A stretch of DNA of 64,000 bases from Cyclina sinensis (Eukaryota; Mollusca; Bivalvia; Venerida; Veneridae): the NCBI GenBank assembly GCA_012932295.1, contig JAAONU010000006.1, forward strand, positions 24,392,882 to 24,456,881, given 5' to 3'. The notes beneath the pieces are model-generated. The model saw only the letters and a program-made list of their open reading frames with translations, was not told where the DNA came from and searched no databases. Below, piece after piece: positions 12,301 to 22,833 of the stretch. The position numbers were made by a program, and so were the translations under genes. Within the stretch, counting starts at the first letter, position 1; the number at the start of each line of letters is the position of its first letter.

Positions 12301-14065
12301 GACCAAACTTAGTAACGAATGCTGTTTTCTTTCGATCTTCTTCATTAACACATACTTGCCAATAAGCAGAGTTAGCGTCTAGTTTAGAAAACCAGATACT
12401 ACCTGCTAAAGTATCTATGCAGTCTTCAACCAATGGTAGCGGAAAAGTGTCCTTTACTGTCACGTTGTTGAGAGCCCTATAGTCTATGCACCACCTTACG
12501 GACCCATCACGTTTTCTTATCAGAACAGGTGAGGCTGCCCACTCTGACGTAGACTCTTGTATGACACCGGCATCTAACATCTTCTTCAAATGAGCTTCTT
12601 CTTCCCCAACGAAGCATGCAGGTGTTCGTCTCATGCGCTGCTTTATGGGTGCTGCATCGCCAGTGTCGATCTTGTGCTCAATTGAAGTAAAGTTGCCCAA
12701 ATCAAAATCTCCCTTAGCAAGTACATCTTGATAATCACAAAGAAGTTTTGCCAATTTCTTACATTGCTCTTCATCTAAATGTTTTTTAGAAGATTGATAC
12801 ATTTCTTTTAAATGATCTGGGATCTGTGACAATACATCTGCCTGTTTTGGTGCATGGTTTACTGCATCTGGCAATCCATCTTCTTTGACTGTTTGAACAG
12901 AGTAACTAGAAGTCGCTCTTGTCCCTTCTTGTACACCATACTTTTTGGTATCTGAGTAACTAGAAGTCTGCCCAGATGACGCACCTTCTTGGTCCAAGAA
13001 ACTTTGTATCTCAAAGGCATTTGCTATTTTCTTACCTTTCTTGAATGTCTTGAAAGAGTTGGTGGCATTAACGATACACACAATTGGTTCTGTTCTTGAT
13101 GACCTGACTGTTCTTGGCATCATTACACCAAAACGGTCCAACTCCTCATTTGGCTCGATGAAATAATCGTCTAACTGACTATCTATCTTGCACGATAACT
13201 GAACAGCTGAATTTGGTGGTACCACAGTTCGTTTTGCCACTGTCACTCTTGCAACGACTGGTTTACCTTCCCGGAACCTTGTGTTCATCGGAATTCTTTC
13301 CCCGTTTAGCAGTAATGTGTCAGAATGCATGTCCAACATCACGCCCAAGTGGTGTAGTAGATCATGTCTTAACAACATCTCATCACTAATTGGTGCTACA
13401 TAAACCCTCTCTTTAAATGATTGAGAACCTAGCTGCATTCTCAACGGTAGTGTAGTAAAGCCTTTTAATACTGTTTCTTTATCTGCCATCTGCATAACCA
13501 CATCGCTTACTTTGGCTGGTTGTTTTTCCAACTTGTCGTACACTTGTGTAGATAAAATGGTAATTTCGGCACCAGAGTCTATTCTTGCCTTTACTTTAGT
13601 ATTTCCAACAGTTAAATACACGAAGGAAGAACCTGCACGAACTTGGTGTATGTTGACCACTTCATCATCATTATTAGCATGTGTATGTAGAGTTGGTTCA
13701 TCTTTGCTCTGTGTTAAAGAAGTTTCACAACCAGTTTCTTGAATACTTTGCAGACTAGAAGTCGTAAAAATATTTTCTTTAACGTCTTGCTTACTAGAGT
13801 CTTTCAATCCATCATCTTGACTGTTCTGAAGACTAGAAGACTGTGCTACTTCTTGAATGCCTTGAAGACTAGAAGTCTCCAAACCATTCTCAATTTTGCT
13901 CACTTTCGCTTGGTCTTCTTGAGTGATATCCCTTTTTCGTGATATATTGACCGGATACCTGTCTTGGTAAGGACTAGAAGTCGCTTCCCTTTTCTGTCTT
14001 GCAAGGCCACCTACTTCTTCGGGCTTGGATGCGTCGCTTGCACACCCTGCCCTTCCTTGTTTAAA
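9309..14065 (-). pseudogene. pol: Pol polyprotein: protease, RT, RNase H, integrase, PHD finger (interrupted)
   Basis: The reading frame is open from the frameshift site at 14065. Protease: DSGAEITIL near 13560-13580. Reverse transcriptase: CIDYRALN, then the catalytic FLDDIL near 12180. RNase H: DVDASDRALG near 11760 and ending HGNADALSRIP. Integrase: zinc-binding HH...CNVCNRNKK near 10460-10600, first catalytic Asp in VHIDFMGPLP near 10380, second in the SDQG block near 10200, and the Glu in GQVERFNR near 10090. The C-terminus (about 9312-9470) is a Cys4-His-Cys3 PHD finger with CDYCDEWFHGSC. Breaks: TGA at 11348-11350 and TGA at 10298-10300 (where the family has Trp), both in the same frame, then a one-base frameshift near 10240 leading into the frame of 10169-9309. 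Such lesions fit neutral decay after insertion. Confidence 0.88.
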
Positions 14066-16707
14066 TCACGGTAGCGTTGCCTGGCTTCTTCAGCTTTACC
14101 ACTTGCACACCATGCTTTGTATTTGTTGCATTGTCTCTTTGTATGACCCAATTGCCTGCAGAAAAAGCACTGCATACTGTCTTTAGGTCTTGGTGTAGGA
14201 TGAGGTGTTCTATCTTTATTACTATCTTTCTTCAATTTTCCGGCCAATTTATCTATCGCCCTTTCAATCATTTGTTCAACTCTTGCTTCTGACGGTGCAC
14301 CAACTGCATTTACTGAAACATCATCTCTTCCTCTTCTGTTGTACTTTTGTCTTCCGTCAACTGCTTGTGATATGTATTGAAAGTGTTTCACGGAATTGAG
14401 GGCGGCTTCCATGCTCTTCGGATGTTCAAAGCACGCATGTTTACCGGCTTCTTTGTCTGTACAACTCTGGCAAAATTTTGAAATTGCCTCTTGCATTCGA
14501 TGTTGTTCTGGTAAATCTCGGAATGCTGGTGTCGCCAGTGTTAAAATTCTATCTGACCAATCTTCTAGTGATTCATCTGGACGTTGTGAAGCCTGCTGGA
14601 ACTTAACTTTTGCTGTTTCTGTAAGCTCTTTTGCACCAAACCGGCTTTCTAGTTTCTTCATGATTTGGTTGAATGAAAAATGTTCTCCCATTCTTGTTGT
14701 AAATGTGAAGAAATCTAGTGCTTTACCTTCAAGACTCCAATTAAGGTAATCTCTGCTTTCACTTTCAGACCAGTTCATGACCGCCATATAACTTTTGAAC
14801 TTCTGTTTAAACGAGAGCCAACATGTCTTCCCATCATACCTTAAATTCTTTGGAAGCTTCTTTGGGTCACCTCTTCTTTGTTGATGGCTTGGCTTATATT
14901 TACTGTAACTGGAATCATCTTCATCAGAACTGCTGTAATAATAATGTCGATAATTGCTACGACTGCCATGTTCAGATGTGTGCTGACGTCGATGCATACT
15001 TCTTGATGAAGATCTAGAAGACCTACACCTTGAAGAATTTCTTCTGTGTTTAGGTACTTTAGGCCTCTTTGACCTTGAGTTATATTTATCATGTGACCCT
15101 GATTTAGTATATTTGTCTCCTGAGTCTACTTTTTGGCTGCTATGTCTTGAACTGTATCTGTCCCCAGACGATTCTGAACTATTTGACCTTGAAGACCTTC
15201 GTGACGACCTTGACCTATCAGACGACCTTGACGTATCAGATGACCTTGAACTTTCATATGATGTTGATTTATCAGATGATCTTGACCTTCTTCTTGAAAT
15301 TTTATGTGATTGATGTCTTGAAGTCTTATTAGTAGATTTAGTGGCATGTAACCTTGAAGACTTCTGTTTCTTTTCTGATCTTTTGTTATCTTCTTGTTGT
15401 ATATCATCTGATTTGGTTTTCTTTGACTTTAGAATATTTCTATGTTGTTTAGTGTCATTTGACCTGCGTTTTTCTGAATTAATTTTGGTGTCGTCTGACC
15501 TCGAAGATTTGTCACCAGTTTTTCTATGTTTTCTCGGAGAATATTTCGATTTGTGCTTCTGTGGTGAATTATGGTACAAGTATGTTGATTCAGCACTGGA
15601 TTCACTATCGCTTGACCTTCCTCTATATGATCTACGATGAGGCGATAATATCTTGATTTTTGAAGAACCCTTCTTTAATTTGCTTTTTGACGATCTATCA
15701 CACAAAGATGGAGATTTAGAAGACCCACTTGCCTGTCTTGAAGTAGACCGTTTGTGACATGATGACCTTTTGCTCTTTGATGACCCCTTGCGATACGAAG
15801 ATTTATCAGGCAAAGATGAAGATCTAGAAGACCTATCACTTGACTGATGCCTTGCTGAAGATGTTTTGTGATGCACTGATCTGGATTTACGATGTTGCGA
15901 ATGTTCACCTTTCTCAGTGTAACCATTGTTATATGATACCGATTTATCTTTCTTAATTGAAGTTGATTTGGTGTAAACGGCATCATCCTGTTTAGGTTGA
16001 ACGGGATCATCTTTCAGTTTGGTGTAAACGGGATCTTTAGATGTTGTTGTTTCATGATGAACTTCTGACCCCTCTGTTGGTTCTTGTTTGACTTTATCTA
16101 ATTCTGTGGGTGTTTTGGCCTCATTTGGAGATCTATTTGGCATGGCAGCTAACATGGCGGCAATGTCTGCTCTGTTCATACCCACACTTAAAGTCACTAA
16201 CTTTTCAAGGCACTCTTCCAGTTGTTGGTTTAACGAACATTCTTCTACTGGTATAATAGGAGTCGTTGGTCTTACCGAACTTGTTGGTGTTATTAGACCC
16301 TCTCCAATGAAACCAATTCTGGCTGGCATTCTTAAAATTGGTGTGCCTTGTCGAAAAGGAGAACGTGTAAGTGGAGTAATCATCGATGTAGGTATAGGTG
16401 TACTCATCATCGATGTTGTATACGTTGGCATTCCACGAATTGCTCCATTTCCTGTTAAGGTCATTATAGGTGTTGTGGTAGTAGGCAGTGTAACATGTGC
16501 TGTCGTAGTAGGCACTGTGAAGTCAATATTTCTCATGACCTCTTCTGATGCGTCACTACCAAATACCATGGCGAAAGCGTTTCTTGAAACATACCCATAC
16601 TGCTGTCGTAGTTGTAGGATTTTTTCAGCTTTCTTTGGACCAATACCAGATAGAGTCTGTAACTCGTCCGTCGTCACAGTGACTTCCGGTGGTAGGTATC
16701 CCGCCAC
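14011..16707 (-). CDS. gag: Gag protein with helix-hairpin-helix, RS-rich region, capsid and zinc knuckle
   Basis: The open frame has 898 codons and no ATG at its 5' end; it reads out of the truncated 5' LTR, so the native start is lost. Residues 15-50 contain LSGIGPKKAEKILQLRQQYG, a helix-hairpin-helix-like motif. Residues about 220-610 are dominated by RS/SR dipeptides, resembling the RS domains of splicing factors. Residues 614-790 are a retrotransposon-gag/capsid region (RYDG..CW..FKQKF, ALDFF, ESRFGAKE, ESLEDWSDRIL). A single CCHC zinc knuckle, CFFCRQLGHTKRQC, lies near residues 845-860. A -1 frameshift heptamer sits 17 codons before the stop. The frame itself is unbroken. Antisense ORFs across the RS region reflect its biased codon pattern. 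Confidence 0.85.
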   Translation of the reverse strand: MAGYLPPEVTVTTDELQTLSGIGPKKAEKILQLRQQYGYVSRNAFAMVFGSDASEEVMRNIDFTVPTTTAHVTLPTTTTPIMTLTGNGAIRGMPTYTTSMMSTPIPTSMITPLTRSPFRQGTPILRMPARIGFIGEGLITPTSSVRPTTPIIPVEECSLNQQLEECLEKLVTLSVGMNRADIAAMLAAMPNRSPNEAKTPTELDKVKQEPTEGSEVHHETTTSKDPVYTKLKDDPVQPKQDDAVYTKSTSIKKDKSVSYNNGYTEKGEHSQHRKSRSVHHKTSSARHQSSDRSSRSSSLPDKSSYRKGSSKSKRSSCHKRSTSRQASGSSKSPSLCDRSSKSKLKKGSSKIKILSPHRRSYRGRSSDSESSAESTYLYHNSPQKHKSKYSPRKHRKTGDKSSRSDDTKINSEKRRSNDTKQHRNILKSKKTKSDDIQQEDNKRSEKKQKSSRLHATKSTNKTSRHQSHKISRRRSRSSDKSTSYESSRSSDTSRSSDRSRSSRRSSRSNSSESSGDRYSSRHSSQKVDSGDKYTKSGSHDKYNSRSKRPKVPKHRRNSSRCRSSRSSSRSMHRRQHTSEHGSRSNYRHYYYSSSDEDDSSYSKYKPSHQQRRGDPKKLPKNLRYDGKTCWLSFKQKFKSYMAVMNWSESESRDYLNWSLEGKALDFFTFTTRMGEHFSFNQIMKKLESRFGAKELTETAKVKFQQASQRPDESLEDWSDRILTLATPAFRDLPEQHRMQEAISKFCQSCTDKEAGKHACFEHPKSMEAALNSVKHFQYISQAVDGRQKYNRRGRDDVSVNAVGAPSEARVEQMIERAIDKLAGKLKKDSNKDRTPHPTPRPKDSMQCFFCRQLGHTKRQCNKYKAWCASGKAEEARQRYRDLNKEGQGVQATHPSPKK
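14059..14065 (-). other. -1 ribosomal frameshift site (T TTA AAC)
   Basis: In the Gag frame the codons read GAT TTA AAC, giving the canonical X XXY YYZ slippery heptamer UUUAAAC. Slipping back one base enters the pol frame, which is open from this point onward until the TGA at 11350. A downstream structure was not modelled. Confidence 0.7.
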
Positions 16708-16767
16708 TAATTTAGTAACCTACCGGTGAGAGGCACAATTCCACTGTATGTGTCGGTCGTCACAACA
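16680..16767 (-). repeat. 5' LTR, truncated (about first 90 bp only)
   Basis: The sense strand starts TGTTGTGACG like the 3' LTR and matches it for about 90 bp (4 differences). It then runs straight into Gag-coding sequence. The remaining about 170 bp of LTR, the primer-binding site and the leader are missing. An alternative is a very short LTR ending GTCA, but that leaves 6075-6247 unexplained. Confidence 0.6.
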
Positions 16768-16768
16768 C

Positions 16769-17254
16769 TTTCACAATACTATTGTTATGCTAAATATCAA
16801 CCAAATAACTTATAAAAATTAAAATCCCTCAACTGATTTCACAGCTAACAAAATGGTGCTGACATTTTGGTTTCGGAGCGGTGAGGCGTGTTAGAATGCA
16901 GTATTCTGATTGGCTGACAATCAACAATGGCAGAAAGGTCAACTAACTTTTGGCATTATTGAATAAGCACCACCCACTTACCTAGATATGCTCTGTATAA
17001 GACACTTAAAAGGATATAAATGAAATAAACTGATACAGTCAGCGTCGATTCTCTATTTTCCCCCACACAAAACAATTTTCACTAAGGATTTTTTTCTTTT
17101 AAAACGAACTTGAAAGCCTTTTTAATGAGAATGTTCATTTCATTTCCTAGCTTTTTTGAAAGGACTATATTCCTGGCGAAATTGAATGGCTATTGTTAGG
17201 TCATGGTGACATGAAGCCCGGCTTGATTCTGGTTGCATTGAGATAATTGAGGAT
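16769..17254 (-). mobile_element. Repeat unit copy A, right segment, with promoter-like sequence
   Basis: The segment matches 32891-33377 closely. It contains a conserved CCAAT box (AGCCAATCA on the minus strand near 16910) and, on the plus strand, a TATA-like GATATAAATG near 17013. It may hold the promoter of the hAT-like gene or a bidirectional promoter. No ORF is present. Confidence 0.45.
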
Positions 17255-18349
17255 GGGCCGGTGTAACATTAAATTTTGACCCCGTTGAAAATTGACCCCA
17301 AGGGTCATTTTTCAACGGATTCGTGATCAGTTTTCAACGTTGAAAATTGACCCGTCCCGTTAATTAATGACCCAACCACACGTAAAATATTGACCCCCGT
17401 TGAAAACTGATCAACTTTAGGCATGTCATATTTGAACGTTGAGAACTGATCCCAATAACCTTACGCAATATACCTATTACCATACAGATGAAAGATTAAT
17501 ATTTCTGTATTTTTGTCATATTTTAAAGTGATAAACATTTAGTTATTCATTCAAGCGCGCCACGAGCTAATAAGACTTCTAATTACTTGCCAATTCATCG
17601 ATAATAACTCTGATACTGGTCAGAAATAGAAGTTAAACCCAGCTACTCTTTTTTGAATGCTTATTTACAAACTGATCTACTAAAGTCGGGTTATAGTTCA
17701 ATCTCTCGTCAATTTGGGGCCGTTGGTTCGAATGACAGGTGGTTGTTTATCACTTGTGTATCAGACGTTTTTAAGAGAAACAGCCTAGTGTAATATTAGA
17801 AACTATTACAGTTTGTTTTTTGGTGAGCCATTTGGCAATATTTTTGGAAAACATTTCTCTGGTTAGGTCAAACGAAACAAAAAGACTTCTCAGAAAACTG
17901 TCAGATTTTGAAGAAATTATCCTATCGGGCACCTTTAATTCCATGCTTTTAGCGTAGAGTAAGACACTTTATGACTTAGAGCGTTCTGTGACATAGCCGA
18001 TCTGCTAGAAAAATTAAGGTGTAGTTATACACGGTAACAAGATACAGGGGATAATATTACCGGTAACCAAATTGTTGATTATGATGTAGAAAGTTTGGCT
18101 GTACGATTTCCGCATAAATTTTCGGATTGCGCGCTGCACAGAGTGGTTTGACAAGACAGGCATTCGTATAAGTTGGCGTTTTGCTTTCGGTCATGTAAAT
18201 GTGATGTAATTATATTTAGGGCCCGTCGGCAATTTAGGGGTCATTTTACAATGTTGACCTCCTGGGTCATTTCAACATTACTTCCCATTACATTGAATAA
18301 ATAATTTTATATCCAGTTGGGCATTGTTACAATCCTGTTATTGTAATAA

Positions 18350-18545
18350 ACGGGACATCCGTGGCCGAGTGGTTAAGATCGCTGACTTCAAATCACTAAG
18401 TCCTCACTGATGTTTATTCGAGCCTCATTCGGGACTTTGAACTCTTCCAGCTGGCTTACACAAAGTGGTTTATTCTACGAGTTGCCTTCTCTTGATGAAA
18501 AAATGCACGGAGGGCGCCTTGGGTCTTCCCAATAAAGTACCTATA
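18350..18545 (+). repeat. tRNA-derived SINE
   Basis: The head contains a box A-like GTGGCCGAGTGGTTAAG and a box B-like TTCGAGCC about 50 bp later. The body contains GATGAAAAAATGCACGGAGG and GGGTCTTCCCAATAAAG, resembling the conserved part of bivalve SINEs as I recall them. The anticodon region is disrupted, so it is not a functional tRNA. Confidence 0.7.
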
Positions 18546-19089
18546 TTTGAAACCCTATTCTTTACTAGTGGCGTATTAAGATAATTATATAAAATTAACT
18601 AAAAAACAACCAGTTGAAAAAAGTGGAATTACAATGCTAAGCTCATACAGTCGTACATTTTCATTAGCTTGACTATGCGAATGAGAATAAGAGCTATTCA
18701 AATGGCCCCTAGCGTCTGCGTCACACCTTCGCTGAGTTATTATCACAGCCATATCCAAAATAACCACTCAATGCACCAGCCTTCCAAGTGATCAGCCTTA
18801 TCAAATACAGTTGCACAACCCTTGCATGAGTATGGCCCTTGTTTGACTTAACAAATTCTGATTGAGTAACCATTGATAAAATGAATTCAAACATCACACA
18901 TGTCTTCTTAGTGGTAAAACCTTGCTTTTTCAAGTAGTTCTTTTTGAGACCACTGTTACTTATTTTCTTCTATAATGAATATATTGTAGAATATTTTATG
19001 CAGTTTGATAAAACAATACTTCTAAAGAAAACATGTTTCTTACTCAATTTCGAGACTTTAGATAATTTGGTGCAAAAGTGAACCTTCTC

Positions 19090-19330
19090 CTTTTCGCAAA
19101 ACATGGCCTCTTGAGTGTAAACAAGCTCATTCTTTGATTTGACCTGGTGTCCTAGGTTTTGACCTTACATGATCCAGAAAAAATTCATGCGATATTTCAT
19201 ACACAAAAACATTCTGACCAAGTTTCATGTACATTAAATGAACAAGAGTGCTAACAAACTTTCACCTTGATTTTAATGGGTGACCTAGTTTTTGACCCCA
19301 TATGACCCAGTTTCGCATTGAGCCTAAGAA
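19090..19330. repeat. Degenerate interspersed repeat (TGACCTAGTTTTTGACCCC type)
   Basis: The segment contains the blocks GACCTGGTGTCCTAGG and GGTGACCTAGTTTTTGACCC, typical of a widespread mollusc repeat. Related but diverged blocks occur at 2560-2900 and 40930-41480. There is no coding potential. Confidence 0.35.
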
Positions 19331-22300
19331 TGACAGAGATAAACATTCTGAGAATTTTCATGAAATTAGCGTTAAAGCTATGTTTCGGAGCTATTGAAAC
19401 AGCGTTTTTAGAATACAGCATAATGGACTTTGATAATGTCCATAATTTCTAACAGTTTACAGGATTTGCTTGGCAGGAAGACCGTTAGTTAAGTTACAGT
19501 AATTAAAATGCCAGACAAATACAACTGAAACCTGGTTAAATTTTAATGTTAAATGTCAAATTTTACTTTCTTGTTTCTATTACTGTATATTGATAAGTAC
19601 ACATGTATCACATCAAACTGATAAGACTATTCCATCATCCTGTATGTCTCTGCCAAAATAAATATGTAGAAATGAATTGATAATTATTAAAATGAGATCT
19701 TGTCAACAGAAGACCTGCATTTTATTTTTATAATATAATTACTTTTAGCCGTAAAAGAACACAGTACTAACATGCAACTTTAAATACTTGGTAGAATATT
19801 TTAAAGTTTACTTCAAAAGTCACAGCTTTATTATAAAATCTTTTGTTTGTCTCAAGGTTCACAAAATCAATATTTTTGTAGTTGTGTCTTTAACTCGCAA
19901 TCTGTTGTTCTATACATATCAGATAAATAATGCAACTGCTGGTCAGTTTTATTACCAGAGATCAAGTAACTCCTCTCTTGGAGACCCCATAATTTATTGC
20001 AGCCATGTGTTTGCAATCAGTAGAGGTCATTCAAATGATTTGCCTAACTGATAATAACAGTACTCATGCTGAGGTGTGAAGACTCAGCTCTGAGCCCTGA
20101 ATCGTCCAATTTGCTATAGACTGAATTGTATTTTTCAGGGTTTTTTATTCGAGTTGGTCTTATGTAAGTGTCTACAGCAGTCATATTTTCAATACATGAC
20201 CATTTTGCACAGTTTGATCACTACGACATCATCCTGACTATTTTGTTTACGTATGACACATTTTCTCCATGTGTGTGATATTTCTGCGAAATTCAGATCC
20301 ATCTACACATGATTTGATTAAAACGCTATTACCTTCCTTTTGATTTTTAATCATATTTTATTGATTGAAAACTTGTACATGTAATATAATAAAGTACATC
20401 AAATAAAAAACAGACTACAGTTAATACAGAAATGGAAACATGCATATTAAATATTTTGAAGCAAATTTGTTGGGTCACAAGTTTTACCAACATGAATGAA
20501 GGCCCTCCCCTAACAGAATTTAATAACAAAATGCCCAGCTTACAAAGCATGTTTACGTAATTAATGTGTAACTTTAATATAAAATGTAAAGACAATGAAA
20601 TAAAGAAAATATTTTAAGTTTTTAGTACAGAATCAACCTTCCTTTTTGAGAAAAGTATACATATTCGGACTAAACAGTGTGTCCAATTTGTTAGACTTAT
20701 TTTGCTTAACACGAACTGGGTCTCCTGAACTAATGTTACTTTCTTTCGGTCCCCGTTTTTCGTCTGAATATATTTCTTCCTTCCCATTACGGTCACGTAT
20801 GACGAAATAATGAGATTTCAGAAATTTCGGTTCTTATCTTGCGACCATATCCTTTCGATGGCCATAGCGTAAAAAACAGTAATCCCTTCCGTAGATTCAA
20901 TAACAATTTCCCAAACTTGGATGCGGTCCCAACATTAAAACATATACATGGCATATTATGGGATGTTACATGATCAAGGTCAAGGACGAATTTTTGGCAC
21001 CGCTATGTCCATTTAAAAACGTGTTTCCGTGCGAGTTTGACCAAATTGAAAATTTGATTTCTACCGCGAACACATGTTTCTGAGCAGTTGCGTCACGTGA
21101 CTTTTCCTGCCAAAATGCTATAGTTTTCGAAAAGTTAAATATTCAAGGTAGGGAAGGGAGACAAAGTTATGCATGCAGGAGACTTCCAGTATGGGTCTCC
21201 ACTTCCGTTTATTTTTCGGCAATGAGAATTCTAGTACCTCGGAGTACCAGACAGCCTGTTGTACATTACTCATCATTGATTTATATATATGGCCTCAATT
21301 GCTAAATCTTAGGCCACTCATTAGACAATATGCATTCGCCAACAGCACTCACTTCATTATTGCATCTAGACTGGCGCTTCGTCATAGCACTAGGGGTCGA
21401 CTCCCTTGCTATAAATTTCACATATATATATGTTTAATAAAGAAGTCCCGATAACGCGTCGGCAATATTCTGTGAGCTCTTAATATGCCGTATTTTGAAC
21501 CGGTAGGGTGCTAACCTGAGAATCCAGCGTTCCAATCTTGCACTAGGCTTTGACTTAGCTGAATAGATGTTTTCTAAACTTTGCAGTCCGTAAAAAGCTT
21601 GAACTCAATACCGTACAGCCATGGATGAAAACGCTCCAAACCGGGATAGAAAATGTAACAAAGCTGATAACTTACACATTATTCAAAACGGAATTTGAGA
21701 CCGAACAGTATGTCAATTTGAGTATGAAAAGAAATGAACGATCGCTTCTTGCCCAGTTAAGGTGTGGCATTCTACCACCGGACGTCATATTGGCAAACGT
21801 GTAGAAGATAGACTCTGTCGTTTTTATACAATTTTGTAACAAAGTGCTCATTTTATAGACTGATTCAGAAAAATTAGTATATTTGATAAATAGCAAATCT
21901 TGTACGCTAGCCAAATACATTGTCAAAGCATACTAAAGCATTTACAGATAACTTTATTAGATATATCACAATCACATGAACTGTAAACTGAGCGAAGATT
22001 ATATACATTTTATTACCGAATGATGATCCATGTTAAATGCAATTATGATAGATTCTCTTCATATTTCTATCTCATTTTGCCTGCGATTTTGGCAATTGAG
22101 CCTGTAAATATAATAACTTGCGACTTTATGGAAATATTTTATGTTTATTTAAAATGACGTATAGGCCCATTGTGCCGGGTGTATTTAATATGTTAATTTG
22201 AATACACATGTCACTATAAATTACTTACTTACTTACTTATTAAACTTACATTTATCTCCTTTGCTTTGTATCACTGATAACACCTGATACCATGCCTATT

Positions 22301-22833
22301 ACTTATCACAGGGACATGGTACGCATATACATGTACTACATACAAGTTCGTTAAATGGCCATAATTATGAGATATGGTCGGAAAAGATGATTCCTGTGTG
22401 GAAGTCTCGATGTGCATGTCGAACTCCGACCACACACACCAATCCATCGGAAATAATTGTGTTAAACTTTCTTTAATGGTTCCCTGTCCAACATATAGAC
22501 GATCTTGCCTACCTCAGCGAAGTTGTCAGTTTGAGTCAGGGTGCGGCCTTGTGAAATCATTTTTAAGAAGCCTTCCTAGTGTTTCTCAACCACAAACAGA
22601 CGATTTCCAACGTTTAACTTCAATTTAACTAACCGTTAAAAAATGACCCCATTGTTGATCAAAAACTAACGACTGATCAGGTCTCAACGACTTTTTGATC
22701 AAAATTTAATGTTGAAATGTTGGCAGTGTCAGTTCTCAACGTTGAAAAATGACCTAGGGTCAGTTCTTAACGTTGAAAAATGACCCGTGGGGTCAATTTT
22801 CAACGGGGTCAAAATTTAATGTTACACCGGCCC

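Larger units (their letters stand above)
6074..16768 (-). mobile_element. Ty3/gypsy-type LTR retroelement carrying a TatD-like ORF
   Basis: The element is 10.7 kb on the minus strand and interrupts copy A; copy B supplies the empty site (near 32891). Candidate 5-bp target duplications are TTTTA (6069-6073) and TTTCA (16769-16773), with one mismatch. Order in sense direction: 5' LTR fragment, Gag (16707-14011), Pol (about 14065-9309), TatD ORF (9262-6734), non-coding tail with repeated GACTAGAAGTC motifs, polypurine tract, 3' LTR (6334-6075). Protease-RT-RNaseH-integrase order places it in the Ty3/gypsy (Metaviridae-like) group. It cannot move autonomously because of nonsense codons at 11348, 10298 and 7016, a frameshift near 10240 and a truncated 5' LTR. 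The shared LTR portion differs at about 4 of 90 bases, so the insertion is not brand new. Confidence 0.85.
17255..22833. mobile_element. 5.6 kb non-autonomous TIR element with subterminal repeats
   Basis: Both ends read inward as GGGCCGGTGTAACATTAAAT, and the inverted repeat continues for about 62 bp with one mismatch. Behind each TIR are clusters of related motifs of the CGTTGAAAA-TGACCC type (17283-17455 and 22630-22806), probably transposase-binding repeats. The interior holds a SINE (18350-18545) and only short, unconvincing ORFs. No transposase was recognised. A flanking target duplication is not clear. Copy B has no such insertion at the matching position, and the sequences beyond it are not homologous. 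Confidence 0.7.

Noticed and set aside
11940..12365. Plus-strand ORF of 141 aa
   Set aside because: It lies antisense to the reverse transcriptase coding sequence.
15113..15640. Acidic plus-strand ORFs in the 15.1-15.6 kb region
   Set aside because: They are antisense shadows of the RS-rich Gag region.
18350..18440. A functional tRNA gene
   Set aside because: Boxes A and B are present but the arms do not pair properly and a SINE body follows.
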